From positions 1 through 64,000 of the forward strand of contig JASFKQ010000001.1 of assembly GCA_050118555.1 (NCBI GenBank): a stretch of DNA of 64,000 nucleotides, read 5' to 3'. The DNA is from CALKKN01 sp050118555. GTDB lineage: Bacteria > Pseudomonadota > Gammaproteobacteria > Xanthomonadales > SZUA-36. Every line of letters begins with the position of its first letter. Position 1 is the stretch's first letter. The translations under genes and the position numbers were made by a program. Below are positions 17,364 through 25,830 of this stretch, piece by piece. Below the pieces are notes generated by a model. That model was not told the DNA's origin, did not search any database, and saw only the letters and a list, made by a program, of their open reading frames with translations.

Positions 17364-18728
17364 TCAATCGATCCTCGCCACGTAGTCCCTGCCGTCGCGC
17401 CGGATCTGCAGGATCAGCGGTCCGCCAACCGAACCGATCACTTCGCGGAATTCCTGGAGCCCGCGAACCCGCATCCGGTTGGAACCGGTGATCACATCGC
17501 CCTGGCGCAACCCGGCGCGTGCGAGTGGACTGTCGGGCTCGAGCTTGGACACCACCACGCCATTGTTACCTTCCGACTGCCGGGCGGGTGGCAACTCCTC
17601 GAAACGGGCGCCGGTGAGCCGCGGGTCGAGCCGTCCGCCTTGCAACACCCGAAGCTCCTGAACCGCGACCTTGGCGTGCCTGATCGACTTGTTGCGGACG
17701 AAATCGAGTTCGACTTCATCGCCGATCGGGAACTGGCCCTCGTAATTATGGAACTCCTGTGCACTGGCAACGGGATGACCATCTATGGCCGTTATCACGT
17801 CGCCCGCGACCAGCCCCGCTGATTCCGCGGCAGAGCCGTGGTCGATTTCGGACACCAGGGCGCCGTGGCCCTTCTCGATGCCGAAGGCCCCGGCGAGATC
17901 GCTGGTGAGGTCCTGTACGAAAATGCCCAACGTACCCCGGCGAACCTCTCCGAATCGGGCCAGTTGGTCCATCACGTAGCGGGCCATCGTCGAGGGAATG
18001 GCAAAGCCGATGCCAACATTGCCGCCGCTTGGAGTGAAGATTGCGCTGTTGATGCCGACCAGTTCGCCTCTCAGGTTGATCAGGGCGCCGCCCGAGTTGC
18101 CCGGGTTGATGGATGCATCGGTCTGAATGAAGTTCTGGAATTCGAGCCCCCGGAAACCGGTGCGCCCCAGGGCGCTGACAATGCCCGAAGTCACGGTCTG
18201 GCCGAGCCCGAAGGGGTTACCCACCGCGACCACGAAATCGCCCACCCTCAACTCGTTGGAATCAGCCAGCGGCAGCGCTTCCAGATCCTTGGCCGGAATG
18301 CGGATCATCGCCAGATCGGTGTCGGGATCCGTGCCGATGACCTCGGCTTCGAAGTTGCGTCCGTCAGACAGGGTGACCGAAATGTCGTCCGCTCCGTCGA
18401 TCACGTGGTTATTGGTCAGCACGTAACCCTTGGATGCGTCCACAATGACGCCCGATCCGAGGCTCTGCGAAATCCGCTCCCTGGGCACGTCCGGGATGTT
18501 GAAGAAGCGCCTGAAGAACGGATCGTCCATCAGGGGGCTGCGCACGCGCACCCGGGTCTGCGTGTAGACGTTGACCACGGACGGTGTTACACGTTCGAGG
18601 ATGGGTGCCAGCGAGGGCAATTCCTGTCCACCGACGGCCACTGGCAGGCTGGCGTTTGCCGGCGGGGCCACCAAAGTCAGGCACAGCACGGCAAGCAGGC
18701 CCGGGATGAACTTCGCGGGGTAAGACAC
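17364..18728 (-). CDS. degQ: DegQ/DegP-family periplasmic serine endoprotease
   Basis: Envelope quality-control protease of the HtrA family. I place the start at a GTG (18728) because AGGAG lies five bases upstream; an ATG at 18755 has no such site. That gives 454 residues beginning with a signal peptide (residues 1-26, hydrophobic, ending ANA). The catalytic triad is visible: His108 (TNNHV), Asp138 (DTDLAMIR) and Ser212 (NPGNSGGAL). Two PDZ regions follow (GTLGIFVQDL onward and GVVVSKLEPDSPLARAGL onward). Length and the short Q-linker fit DegQ rather than DegP. It precedes the aminopeptidase on the same strand. Confidence 0.95.
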   Translation of the reverse strand: MSYPAKFIPGLLAVLCLTLVAPPANASLPVAVGGQELPSLAPILERVTPSVVNVYTQTRVRVRSPLMDDPFFRRFFNIPDVPRERISQSLGSGVIVDASKGYVLTNNHVIDGADDISVTLSDGRNFEAEVIGTDPDTDLAMIRIPAKDLEALPLADSNELRVGDFVVAVGNPFGLGQTVTSGIVSALGRTGFRGLEFQNFIQTDASINPGNSGGALINLRGELVGINSAIFTPSGGNVGIGFAIPSTMARYVMDQLARFGEVRRGTLGIFVQDLTSDLAGAFGIEKGHGALVSEIDHGSAAESAGLVAGDVITAIDGHPVASAQEFHNYEGQFPIGDEVELDFVRNKSIRHAKVAVQELRVLQGGRLDPRLTGARFEELPPARQSEGNNGVVVSKLEPDSPLARAGLRQGDVITGSNRMRVRGLQEFREVIGSVGGPLILQIRRDGRDYVARID

Positions 18729-18912
18729 GGCAACTCCTTTTCTGATTGGGTTCATGCGACGCCCTTTCGACCGGCGCGCGCGGCGAAGGTTCTCCGGCAC
18801 GAACAAACCTTAACCCACGCGGCGGGCCTATGCCCCCGCCGTCCCACTTTCGCCACACCGGCTTGCCATTTACACGAAAACCGGATATATAGCCATGAAA
18901 CAGTAACAGCGA

Positions 18913-18926
18913 CACAATATATTGTG
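18913..18926. promoter_or_regulatory. Perfect 14-base AT-rich palindrome upstream of HNH gene
   Basis: CACAATATATTGTG is a perfect palindrome located 34 bases before the HNH endonuclease start, in the gap shared with the divergent degQ gene. Its centre also resembles a -10 box. It may be an operator. Nothing in the window identifies the protein that would bind it. Confidence 0.3.
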
Positions 18927-18960
18927 CCTGGCAGGGCACGCACGCTTGACCCGGACCGGG

Positions 18961-19575
18961 ATGGAAACAGGGCTCGAACAGCAGGTACTGAGAACAGACG
19001 TCAGCGGCATGCCGCTGGAATGGGTCGGCTATCAGGAAGCGGTGCGCCTGATTGCGCTGGGCCAGGTCAGCTATTCGCTGGGGAGCACCATCTACCGCAT
19101 TCATGGCGGCGTGAATGCAATGACCGGAATCCGCAGTTTCGTGGACGTCGACGCAATCATCGCCAGCCACGGCCAGCATCCGCACACGCACCTGTTCTCC
19201 GATGCCTATACGCCGCCACTCAGCAACAAGGCCCTGTTCCGCCGTGACCAGTCGCTATGCCTGTACTGCGGCGAGCGGTTTCCCAATGCGCTGCTGTCCC
19301 GCGACCATGTCAAGCCGCTGAGCCAGGGCGGCGCGGATTCCTGGACCAACGTGGTGACGGCCTGCAAGCGCTGCAACAACCATAAGGCCGGGCGCACACC
19401 GGAACAGGCGGGGCTGCAGCTGCTGGCAATTCCCTTCAAGCCGACGCATGCGGAATACGTCTACCTGCAGGGCCGTCGGATCCTGGCGGACCAGATGGAA
19501 TTTCTGCTTTCGCACTTTCCGCGCAACAGCCCGCTTCGCCAACGAGTCACGAAAGGCCGGCCCCTGCTGACCTGA
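18961..19575 (+). CDS. HNH endonuclease family protein
   Basis: 204 residues. A divergent N-terminal half (VLRTDVSGMPLEWVGYQEAV) is followed by an HNH module: CLYCGERF, then LLSRDHVKPLSQGGADSWTN and ACKRCNNHKAGRTP. The two CxxC pairs (zinc) and the DH...N...H catalytic elements are all present. This type of stand-alone HNH protein is common in gammaproteobacteria and usually of unknown role, not an obvious restriction enzyme; no methylase lies nearby. I used the ATG at 18961. A further start inside cannot be excluded, since no strong ribosome binding site is visible. Confidence 0.88.
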   Translation: METGLEQQVLRTDVSGMPLEWVGYQEAVRLIALGQVSYSLGSTIYRIHGGVNAMTGIRSFVDVDAIIASHGQHPHTHLFSDAYTPPLSNKALFRRDQSLCLYCGERFPNALLSRDHVKPLSQGGADSWTNVVTACKRCNNHKAGRTPEQAGLQLLAIPFKPTHAEYVYLQGRRILADQMEFLLSHFPRNSPLRQRVTKGRPLLT

Positions 19576-19602
19576 ATTGGGACGCCCGGAAAGTGTGCCG
19601 GC

Positions 19603-20487
19603 TCAGGCGCGGATACACCGCTGCCGTAACATGCCGCCGAAGGAAAGTTCGTCGAAAAGGCGATTGATGCCCGCCGCGTCCGCGACGCCACGAGCCAGTT
19701 CCGGGGCGTTGAGGGCGGACTCCACCGAGGTTTCGATGAGCGTCAGGCGCTTCGCCAAATCCACGGTTTCGCGATGATCGGACAGTTTTGGCCCGATCGT
19801 GCGCGCGCCACGGAACTTCAGGTGCGGCACCTCGTGAAGGCGTTCGAAAAGAGCATCCAGGCTGCCGAAATGCGCGAGCAGCGCCGCCGCGGTCTTGGGC
19901 CCCACCCCGGGTACGCCGGGAATGTTGTCTACCGGATCGCCGGTCAGCGCCAGGTAGTCCGCCATCTGCTCCGGCGCCACGCCGAACTTTGCCGTCAGTT
20001 GCGCCGAGTTCAGTTTCTGGTTGCGTGAGAAGTCCCACCAGTGGTCGCCTTCCCGGATCACCTGGGCAAGATCCTTGTCGGCCGTCACGACGCAGATCGG
20101 GTGACCGCGGGCGCGCCAGTAGCCGGCCAGCGTGCCGATGAGATCGTCCGCCTCGAACCTGGGATCCGCGAAGCACTTCAGGCCCATGAGTTCTGCGACC
20201 GCCCGCGCCCAGCCGAACTGGCGCTTGAGTTCCTCGGGCGCAGGGTCCCTGTTGGCCTTGTACTCCGGGTAAATCTCGTTGCGGTAGCTCGTGGTGAGCG
20301 ATTCGTCGAACGCGACGGCCACGTGCTGCGCCGAGGTCTGCTCCAACAAGCTGCACAGAAAACCGGAAAAGCCGTACACGGCATTGGTCGGTTCGCCCGC
20401 TGCGTTAACGAATTCGTCCGGCATGGAATACCACGCGCGGAACAAATAGACGCTGGCGTCGACGAGGTAGACGGGCGGCAGGCTCAT
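19603..20487 (-). CDS. 5'-3' exonuclease / flap endonuclease-like protein (Xni type)
   Basis: 294 residues matching the isolated 5'-nuclease domain of DNA polymerase I and Xni. Motifs: YLVDASVYLFRAW at the N-terminus, VAFDESLTTSYRNEIYPEYK, ADDLIGTLA, VTADKDLAQVI, then ALTGDPVDNIPGVPGVGPKTA, which is the helix-two-turn-helix DNA-binding element with catalytic aspartates. It probably trims 5' flaps or RNA primers during replication and repair. No polymerase domain is attached. It is convergent with the HNH gene (27 bases apart) and precedes, in sequence, a secreted propeller protein on the same strand. Confidence 0.93.
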   Translation of the reverse strand: MSLPPVYLVDASVYLFRAWYSMPDEFVNAAGEPTNAVYGFSGFLCSLLEQTSAQHVAVAFDESLTTSYRNEIYPEYKANRDPAPEELKRQFGWARAVAELMGLKCFADPRFEADDLIGTLAGYWRARGHPICVVTADKDLAQVIREGDHWWDFSRNQKLNSAQLTAKFGVAPEQMADYLALTGDPVDNIPGVPGVGPKTAAALLAHFGSLDALFERLHEVPHLKFRGARTIGPKLSDHRETVDLAKRLTLIETSVESALNAPELARGVADAAGINRLFDELSFGGMLRQRCIRA

Positions 20488-20506
20488 GCCGCCGCATTAT
20501 GCCACA

Positions 20507-21928
20507 TCAATGAGCCTGCTTTTCCTTGGCTTGCTTGAGGATCTCCCGGACTTCCGGCGCTTCGATCCGGCTCCCCGCGTCAAGCGCAGTGCGCATGACC
20601 TGGCCCGGCCCTTCCGGGCGGCCGCTTTCCGCGTTGGCGAGGTAGTAGAGCACCCCGTCCGCCAGGGTTGAAGGCCCGGGTCCGTCGAACGGCGGCAGCG
20701 CGATGGCCATGGGGCTCACGCTCTTGGCGACGTAGCCTCCGTCATCGAGTTCCAGACGCATCAGGCGCTGGGGCGAGAACTCTCCCTGCACGAGGTACAG
20801 ATTACCGTCCTGGTACTCGATCCCGGTGATGCCGCCCAGGTTCAGGTTTTCGGGCCCGCTCAGCATCGCGGACTGTTCCTCGATGGGATCGACGACGAAC
20901 ACGCCTTTCACGCGGTCCGCAACGTACAGGCGACTATCGTCCGGAGTCACGGCAATGTCACTCAGGGACACCAGCGCCGGGTTGGTAACGAACGGTTCGA
21001 GCGAGTCGCCGCTGCCGGTCTTGACATAGACGATGGGGGCCTTTTCGTCGATCACGAATACGGTGCCGTTCCCGGTGACAGCCACGCTGCCCAGGTCATG
21101 GTCGGCGCCGTCGTCGGGCAGGTTGAACCGGGCGACCTGCCGCATCGTGTCGAGGTCGAATTCGTACAGGGCATTCCGGTTCCGGTACGCGGGACTGTAG
21201 TCAGTGAATTCCGGAGTGGCGGAGCTGGAGATCCACAGGCGGTTGCGCGGCGCATCGACCGCCAGGCCCTTGATCGACCACAGCCCGTTGTTCTCGTCCG
21301 CCTGCAGCAGCACCGTCGTTTCCCCGTCCTGTCCCACCGCGATCAGCTTTCCCGCCGCCTCGGTGCCGGCCAGCAGCCGCCCGTGGTTCGAGTCCCAGGC
21401 TATGGCGCTGTAGTCGGACGGTTTCCCTTCGAGGGTGAATTCGACCTCGCCGTCACCGGCAGGTTCGCCGGCCTCGACCATCAGCTTGTTGATGTAATCG
21501 TAAGCCTCGGTACCACGGATGTTCGCGGTGTCCTCGAACTGGTTGAAGTCATAGGACAGACCCTGCTGCTGCATCTGCAGCATGTAATGGTACGCCGTGC
21601 TCAACTTGTCGAGCCTGGCGCAGGCTCGCACCAGGTTGATCATGTACTCGGCCACGAACGGGCGCTGGTTGTGCAGTTTCTTGTTGGCGATGTAATACCG
21701 GAGGAAATTCCCTTCCTCGTACGCCTGGTTCGACTGCGCCTCCAGTTCAGCAGCATCTTCCGGCTTCCTTGGCGGCGGCACTTGGCGTCCCTGCTGATCC
21801 GTAGCGGGGGACGCAACGGACGCCGCCTCCGGCTTGTTGGCGGGCCCGTTGGGTTCAGCCTGCGCTGAAATGGCGATCATCGTAAAGGTCAGCGCCAGCA
21901 CAGCACCGGTCCGTGAAAGTGAAAACAT
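20507..21928 (-). CDS. Secreted beta-propeller-like protein of unknown function
   Basis: 473 residues from the ATG at 21928, chosen because it opens a clean signal peptide (MFSLSRTGAVLALTFTMIAI, ending SAQA). A proline- and glutamate-rich linker and a helical segment (residues about 55-135, with two TPR-like helices) precede repeated strand motifs: YSAIAWDSNHGRLLAGTEA, IKGLAVDAPRNRLWISSS, LGSVAVTGNGTVFVIDE, LSDIAVTPDDSRLYVADR, ITGIEYQDGNLYLV. These resemble NHL/SMP-30 blades, so a six-bladed propeller is likely. It is probably periplasmic. Ligand or enzymatic role unknown. It is divergent from the Nudix gene. Confidence 0.75.
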   Translation of the reverse strand: MFSLSRTGAVLALTFTMIAISAQAEPNGPANKPEAASVASPATDQQGRQVPPPRKPEDAAELEAQSNQAYEEGNFLRYYIANKKLHNQRPFVAEYMINLVRACARLDKLSTAYHYMLQMQQQGLSYDFNQFEDTANIRGTEAYDYINKLMVEAGEPAGDGEVEFTLEGKPSDYSAIAWDSNHGRLLAGTEAAGKLIAVGQDGETTVLLQADENNGLWSIKGLAVDAPRNRLWISSSATPEFTDYSPAYRNRNALYEFDLDTMRQVARFNLPDDGADHDLGSVAVTGNGTVFVIDEKAPIVYVKTGSGDSLEPFVTNPALVSLSDIAVTPDDSRLYVADRVKGVFVVDPIEEQSAMLSGPENLNLGGITGIEYQDGNLYLVQGEFSPQRLMRLELDDGGYVAKSVSPMAIALPPFDGPGPSTLADGVLYYLANAESGRPEGPGQVMRTALDAGSRIEAPEVREILKQAKEKQAH

Positions 21929-22080
21929 AGTGAGTATCCCTGAATCCTGCGAAATATCGGTCGCGATCCGGTTTGAACGGCAAACGTCCGTTTGGTTCCG
22001 GAGAGACATGTTATGGTCATCGCTCGTCCGGTCCGGATACAATCGATCCATGTTAACAGACTCAGAGACTTGACGGTCCC

Positions 22081-22623
22081 GTGAGCTCAGACCTTACCCA
22101 TTACCGGGGACGCTACCTCAGCCTGCTCGAGCGGGATGGGTGGGAATACGCGCACCGCAGCAATGCCAGCGCAGTAGTGGTTCTGGTTGCGGTGACGAAA
22201 GAACGTGAGCTGCTGCTTGTCGAGCAATTCCGCAAGCCGGTAGGCACCCGGGTGCTCGAACTGCCCGCGGGCCTGGTGGGGGACCTAAACGATCCCGATG
22301 AACCGCTGCTCGAAGCAGCACGGCGCGAACTGGAAGAGGAGACAGGTTACCGGCCAGGCGGCATGAAGCTGTTGATGGAATGCCCCAGCAGCGCGGGAAT
22401 GAGCGACGAGAACCTGGCTTTCATTCTGGCCCACGACTGCGAACGCGTGGGGCCGGGAGGCGGCGACGACAGCGAGGAAATCGAAGTCGTGATCGTGTCC
22501 CTCGAAGATGCCGACGGGTTGCTGGACCGGCACCTGGCGGCGGGCAAGTCGCTGGACCCCAAGATCTATAGCGGGCTCTACTGGCTGGGGAAGCTCGGAT
22601 ACACGGCCAACAGCGAGGAGTGA
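22081..22623 (+). CDS. Nudix hydrolase (ADP-ribose pyrophosphatase-like)
   Basis: 180 residues from a GTG. The Nudix box ends with the canonical RRELEEETGY; the glycine-to-glutamate spacing is one residue longer than the consensus (GDLNDPDE). The N-terminal strand region (VLVAVTKERELLLVEQFRKP) and PAGLVG match ADP-ribose/nucleoside-diphosphate-sugar pyrophosphatases. It would clear toxic nucleotide derivatives in the cytoplasm. Its end overlaps the ribosome binding site of the downstream asparaginase gene, so the two are probably co-transcribed. Confidence 0.9.
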   Translation: MSSDLTHYRGRYLSLLERDGWEYAHRSNASAVVVLVAVTKERELLLVEQFRKPVGTRVLELPAGLVGDLNDPDEPLLEAARRELEEETGYRPGGMKLLMECPSSAGMSDENLAFILAHDCERVGPGGGDDSEEIEVVIVSLEDADGLLDRHLAAGKSLDPKIYSGLYWLGKLGYTANSEE

Positions 22624-22628
22624 TCAAT

Positions 22629-23660
22629 ATGAGAGGAATTGCAAGGGGGCTGTTGCTGGCCCTCGCGTTCACGGGAATCACCGGAATGACCCAGGCAGCG
22701 GAAGACCAGGAAGCGCAAGACAAGGCGCCCGTCGCGATCGCGATCCATGCCGGCTCGGGCACGATTACACGCGAAGAGCTCACGGAATCCAGGGAACGGG
22801 AGATTCGCCAAACGCTGGAGGCCGCCGTTCGCGCCGGACACGAAGTGCTGGCGGCGGGCGGCACGAGCCTGGACGCAATCACCCAGGCCATAACCCTGCT
22901 GGAGGACTCGCCATACTTCAACGCGGGGCGCGGGGCCGTCTTCAACGCCGAGGGCAAGAACGAGCTGGACGCCTCCATCATGAGTGGGGCCGATCTTTCG
23001 GCCGGCGCGGTTGCGGCGGTGCACAACGTGCGGCACCCGGTCCTGCTGGCGCGAAAGGTCATGACCGATTCCGTTCACGTGATGCTGATGGGTGCCGGGG
23101 CAGAGCAGTTCGGACGCGAACACGGCATCGAGTTCAAGGACGACGACTGGTTTTTCACCGAGTACCGCTGGCAGCAACTGCAGAAGGCCCGGGCGGCTTC
23201 CGGTGCGCAGGGCGCCTACCTTTCGGAAACGCCGGACGAACTGTTTTCCACCGTGGGCGCCGTCGCGCTGGACGCGTCCGGAAACCTCGCAGCCGCCACC
23301 TCAACGGGCGGCATGACCAACAAGCGCTGGGGCCGCGTGGGCGACTCGCCGATCATTGGCGCCGGGACCTACGCCGACAATCGTTCCTGCGCCGTTAGCG
23401 CCACGGGACACGGAGAGTATTTCATCCGCGCCACGGTGGCCCGGGATATCTGTGCCCGCGTGCAGTACACCGGCGCCAGCCTGCAGGAAGCGGCCGACCA
23501 GGTCATCAAGGACGAACTGGTCCGCATGGGCGGCGATGGAGGAATCATTGCCCTGGATCCCCAAGGTCACGTCAGCCTGACGTTCAACACGACGGGCATG
23601 TACCGGGCCAGCATCGGTACCGATGGCAAGCTTTACGTGGCGATTTTCGGCGATGAGTAA
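22629..23660 (+). CDS. Isoaspartyl peptidase / L-asparaginase (Ntn hydrolase), exported
   Basis: 343 residues. The ATG at 22629 is chosen over an overlapping GTG because GAGGAG sits eight bases upstream. A signal peptide (residues 1-24, ending TQA) implies export. The plant-type asparaginase fold is clear: IHAGSGTI, the DAITQAITLLEDSPYFNAGR stretch, DASIMSG, then the autocleavage site STVGAVALD with Thr208 as the nucleophile, followed by AAATSTGGMTNKRWGRVGD and GTGHGE-like SATGHGEYF. The residue before the nucleophile is serine, where glycine is usual. It likely matures into two chains and degrades isoaspartyl peptides and asparagine. Confidence 0.94.
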   Translation: MRGIARGLLLALAFTGITGMTQAAEDQEAQDKAPVAIAIHAGSGTITREELTESREREIRQTLEAAVRAGHEVLAAGGTSLDAITQAITLLEDSPYFNAGRGAVFNAEGKNELDASIMSGADLSAGAVAAVHNVRHPVLLARKVMTDSVHVMLMGAGAEQFGREHGIEFKDDDWFFTEYRWQQLQKARAASGAQGAYLSETPDELFSTVGAVALDASGNLAAATSTGGMTNKRWGRVGDSPIIGAGTYADNRSCAVSATGHGEYFIRATVARDICARVQYTGASLQEAADQVIKDELVRMGGDGGIIALDPQGHVSLTFNTTGMYRASIGTDGKLYVAIFGDE

Positions 23661-23856
23661 ACCGTTCCGGCTGCCCTGGTGGCTGGTCGCGCTGGACGGG
23701 CTGGGCATCGCTATCCTGGTGCTCGGCCTGTTGGGAATGCTGGAGGTCGACATCGGGCTGCCGGTCCTCGACCGAATCTGGCAGTTCCTGGTGGTGCTCG
23801 GCCTGGCGCTGATGGCCCCGCTGATCGTCAGCGTCGTGCAGGCAACTCGAAAATAG
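23653..23856 (+). CDS. Small two-helix inner-membrane protein
   Basis: 67 residues with two hydrophobic segments (about 8-28, LVALDGLGIAILVLGLLGML, and 38-60, WQFLVVLGLALMAPLIVSVV). It starts inside the last codons of the asparaginase gene, overlapping it by 8 bases, so it is probably translationally coupled. Its layout resembles small DUF1418-type membrane proteins, but similarity is weak and no function is known. Confidence 0.65.
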   Translation: MSKPFRLPWWLVALDGLGIAILVLGLLGMLEVDIGLPVLDRIWQFLVVLGLALMAPLIVSVVQATRK

Positions 23857-23902
23857 CCGGCAGGTTCGGCGGTGGGGTCAGTGGATTGGCAAGCCAGGCA
23901 CA

Positions 23903-23932
23903 TTCAAGCCCGCTGAAATTGCCTATTATAAT
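23903..23932 (+). promoter_or_regulatory. Candidate promoter of the VOC-family gene
   Basis: A perfect TATAAT (23927-23932) with a weak -35 (TTCAAG, 18-base spacing) lies about 70 bases before the VOC gene. The -10 match is the best in this gap; the -35 is poor. Confidence 0.4.
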
Positions 23933-24004
23933 TGGCAGAATCACACAGTTTCAGTCTGGTCACGTACCCGAGAGTCTTTTTCGCTACATCCTCAGGAGAC
24001 GCCC

Positions 24005-24391
24005 ATGGCTACCACCGTCGAAATCTGCATAGACGTCCCGGACTTGGGGAAAGCGCGGGCATTCTATGTGGCGGCGTTCGGTCTGTCAGATGAGGCGTCC
24101 CCGGTGCCTGATGTCGTTGTCCTCGCCACCGACAACCTGCGTATCTGCCTCCTGGAAAAAGAGGAGGGATCCCGACCGTCTCCTTCCAGCGGGGACATCC
24201 GTCGGTATCGACGTCACTGGACGCCCGTCCATCTCGATTTTCGGACTTCGGACATCCACGCCTCGCTCGAGCGGGTACTTGCCGCCGGCGCAGTTGCCGA
24301 GTCCGACGTACTGGAGAACAAGCATGGTTCATGGGTTACGTGTGCGGATCCTTTCGGAAACGGCTTTTGTCTGATCCAGCCAAATGGGTAA
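24005..24391 (+). CDS. VOC-family (glyoxalase/bleomycin-resistance-like) protein
   Basis: 128 residues with two beta-alpha-beta-beta-beta modules. VEICIDVPDLGKARAFYVAA at the N-terminus and the second half (VHLDFRTSDIHASLERVLAA, ending DPFGNGFCLIQPNG) are characteristic. The ATG follows AGGAGA at six bases. The metal-ligand pattern is incomplete, so metal-dependent lyase, dioxygenase or binding roles cannot be separated. It is monocistronic in appearance, one of four small VOC proteins in this window. Confidence 0.88.
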   Translation: MATTVEICIDVPDLGKARAFYVAAFGLSDEASPVPDVVVLATDNLRICLLEKEEGSRPSPSSGDIRRYRRHWTPVHLDFRTSDIHASLERVLAAGAVAESDVLENKHGSWVTCADPFGNGFCLIQPNG

Positions 24392-24488
24392 TCCAGCCGG
24401 TGCCTCGCAGGACGTTGCAGGCCCCTAACCAAAGCGGACGGATTTTGACGAAAGGGCGCCTTCACGCCTCTCCGAAGAGGTGGAAGTC

Positions 24489-24905
24489 ATGGAGCAGGAC
24501 GTGATCTATCTCATCGGCGCCGATCTCATCCTGGTCGCGCATGCGCTGTTTGTGGCATTCGTCGTCCTGGGCCTCGTCTTCATCCTGGCGGGCAAGACCC
24601 GATCCTGGTCCTGGGTGCGCAATCCATGGTTTCGCTCCGCGCATCTCGCCTGTATCGCCGTGGTCGTGATTCAATCGTGGCTGGGCACGGTGTGCCCTCT
24701 GACGACCTGGGAGATGGCACTGCGTGAGAAGTCGGGCGATGCGGTCTACCCCGGTACGTTCATCGGGCACTGGCTGCAGGCGATCCTGTATTACCGGGCG
24801 CCGCAGTGGGTATTCGTTCTCTGCTATACGGTGTTCGGGGCCCTCGTCGTGGCGAGTTGGTACTGGGTCCGTCCGCGCCCGTTCGTCGAAGAAAAGACCT
24901 CCTAG
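24489..24905 (+). CDS. DUF2784 family membrane protein
   Basis: 138 residues with four hydrophobic segments (about 8-34, 47-66, 88-104, 110-132). The pattern LIGADLILVAHALFVAFVVLG, then WLGTVCPLTTWEMALREK and FIGHWLQAILYY, matches DUF2784 proteins, a common inner-membrane family without a known role. The ATG at 24489 has GAGG eight bases upstream; a GTG nine bases earlier overlaps that site. Its TAG stop shares the four bases CTAG with the stop of metF on the other strand. Confidence 0.88.
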   Translation: MEQDVIYLIGADLILVAHALFVAFVVLGLVFILAGKTRSWSWVRNPWFRSAHLACIAVVVIQSWLGTVCPLTTWEMALREKSGDAVYPGTFIGHWLQAILYYRAPQWVFVLCYTVFGALVVASWYWVRPRPFVEEKTS

Positions 24906-25786
24906 CTGTGAATTCCGTGAAGGCGGTTCAAACGCTGCCAGAGCTGGAAACTGGCATTGGCCCGGTTCAGTGTGTAGATGTGCAAGCCGGGAGCGCCACC
25001 TTCAAGGAGGCGCTCACACAGCGCGGAGACGACGTCCAGTCCGAAGGCGCGGATTGACGCCCCGTCGTCGCCGAAGCCTTCCAAACGGCGCCGGATCCAC
25101 TGGGGTATCTCGGCCCCGCACATGTCGGAGAAGCGTGAAAGCTGGCGGTAATTGGTGATCGGCATGATGCCGGGCGTGATCGGGATTTCGATGCCGAGCG
25201 CCCGGGCTTCGTCGACGAAGCGGAAGTAAGCGTCGGCGTTGTAGAAGTACTGCGTCACTGCCCCGTCCGCGCCGGCCTCCACTTTCTGCCGGAAGTGGAA
25301 TAACTCGGACTCCGGTGAAGCGGACTCGGGATGGAATTCCGGGTAGCAGGCGACTTCGATACGGAACGCGGCGCCGAATTCACCGCGAATCCAGGCGACC
25401 AGTTCATTCGCGAACTGGAACGGCCCGGGCCCGGAGAGGCCCTCGGGGCGGTCGCCCCGCAACACGACCAGGCGATCGACGCCGATCCCCCTGTAAGCGT
25501 CGAGGATGCCGCGCAGCATGGGCTCGCTTTGCGCCATGCAGGAGATGTGCGGCGCCACCGGCACGTGCGTCGAGGCCGCCAGTTCCTCGACCGTCTCGCG
25601 CGTGGCCTCCAGGGTGGAGCCGCCGGCGCCGAAAGTCACGGACAAATACTCCGGCCTGAGCGGCGCGAGTTTCTGCCACGTGGATTCGAGCACGAGTTTC
25701 TGCTCGGCCGTGCGCGGTGGAAAGAACTCGAAAGATATGGATGGTCTGGCCAAGGGGCTTCCCGCCGGGCCGCGCTCGACGGGCAC
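24902..25786 (-). CDS. metF: 5,10-methylenetetrahydrofolate reductase
   Basis: Flavoenzyme reducing methylene-THF to methyl-THF, the methyl donor for homocysteine remethylation. The conserved body runs from ISFEFFPPRT through YLSVTFGAGGS, APHISCM, GVDRLVVLRGD, EVACYPEFHPES, GADGAVTQYFY and ITPGIMPITN to HIYTLNRA. Possible starts are a GTG at 25786 (294 residues) and a TTG at 25753 (283 residues) with a GGGAAG-like site; the true one is unsettled. A longer open frame upstream only shadows ahcY. It follows ahcY by 44 bases, so it should share control by the SAH riboswitch transcript. Confidence 0.94.
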   Translation of the reverse strand: MPVERGPAGSPLARPSISFEFFPPRTAEQKLVLESTWQKLAPLRPEYLSVTFGAGGSTLEATRETVEELAASTHVPVAPHISCMAQSEPMLRGILDAYRGIGVDRLVVLRGDRPEGLSGPGPFQFANELVAWIRGEFGAAFRIEVACYPEFHPESASPESELFHFRQKVEAGADGAVTQYFYNADAYFRFVDEARALGIEIPITPGIMPITNYRQLSRFSDMCGAEIPQWIRRRLEGFGDDGASIRAFGLDVVSALCERLLEGGAPGLHIYTLNRANASFQLWQRLNRLHGIHS

Positions 25787-25830
25787 GGGAGGCGGCGATT
25801 CGCCGTCTCCCGCACCTGCCGCCGCGGCGC

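Noticed and set aside
18961..19575. HNH gene as part of a restriction or anti-phage system
   Set aside because: No methylase, helicase or other defence gene is adjacent; stand-alone HNH proteins of this form are common housekeeping-type neighbours.
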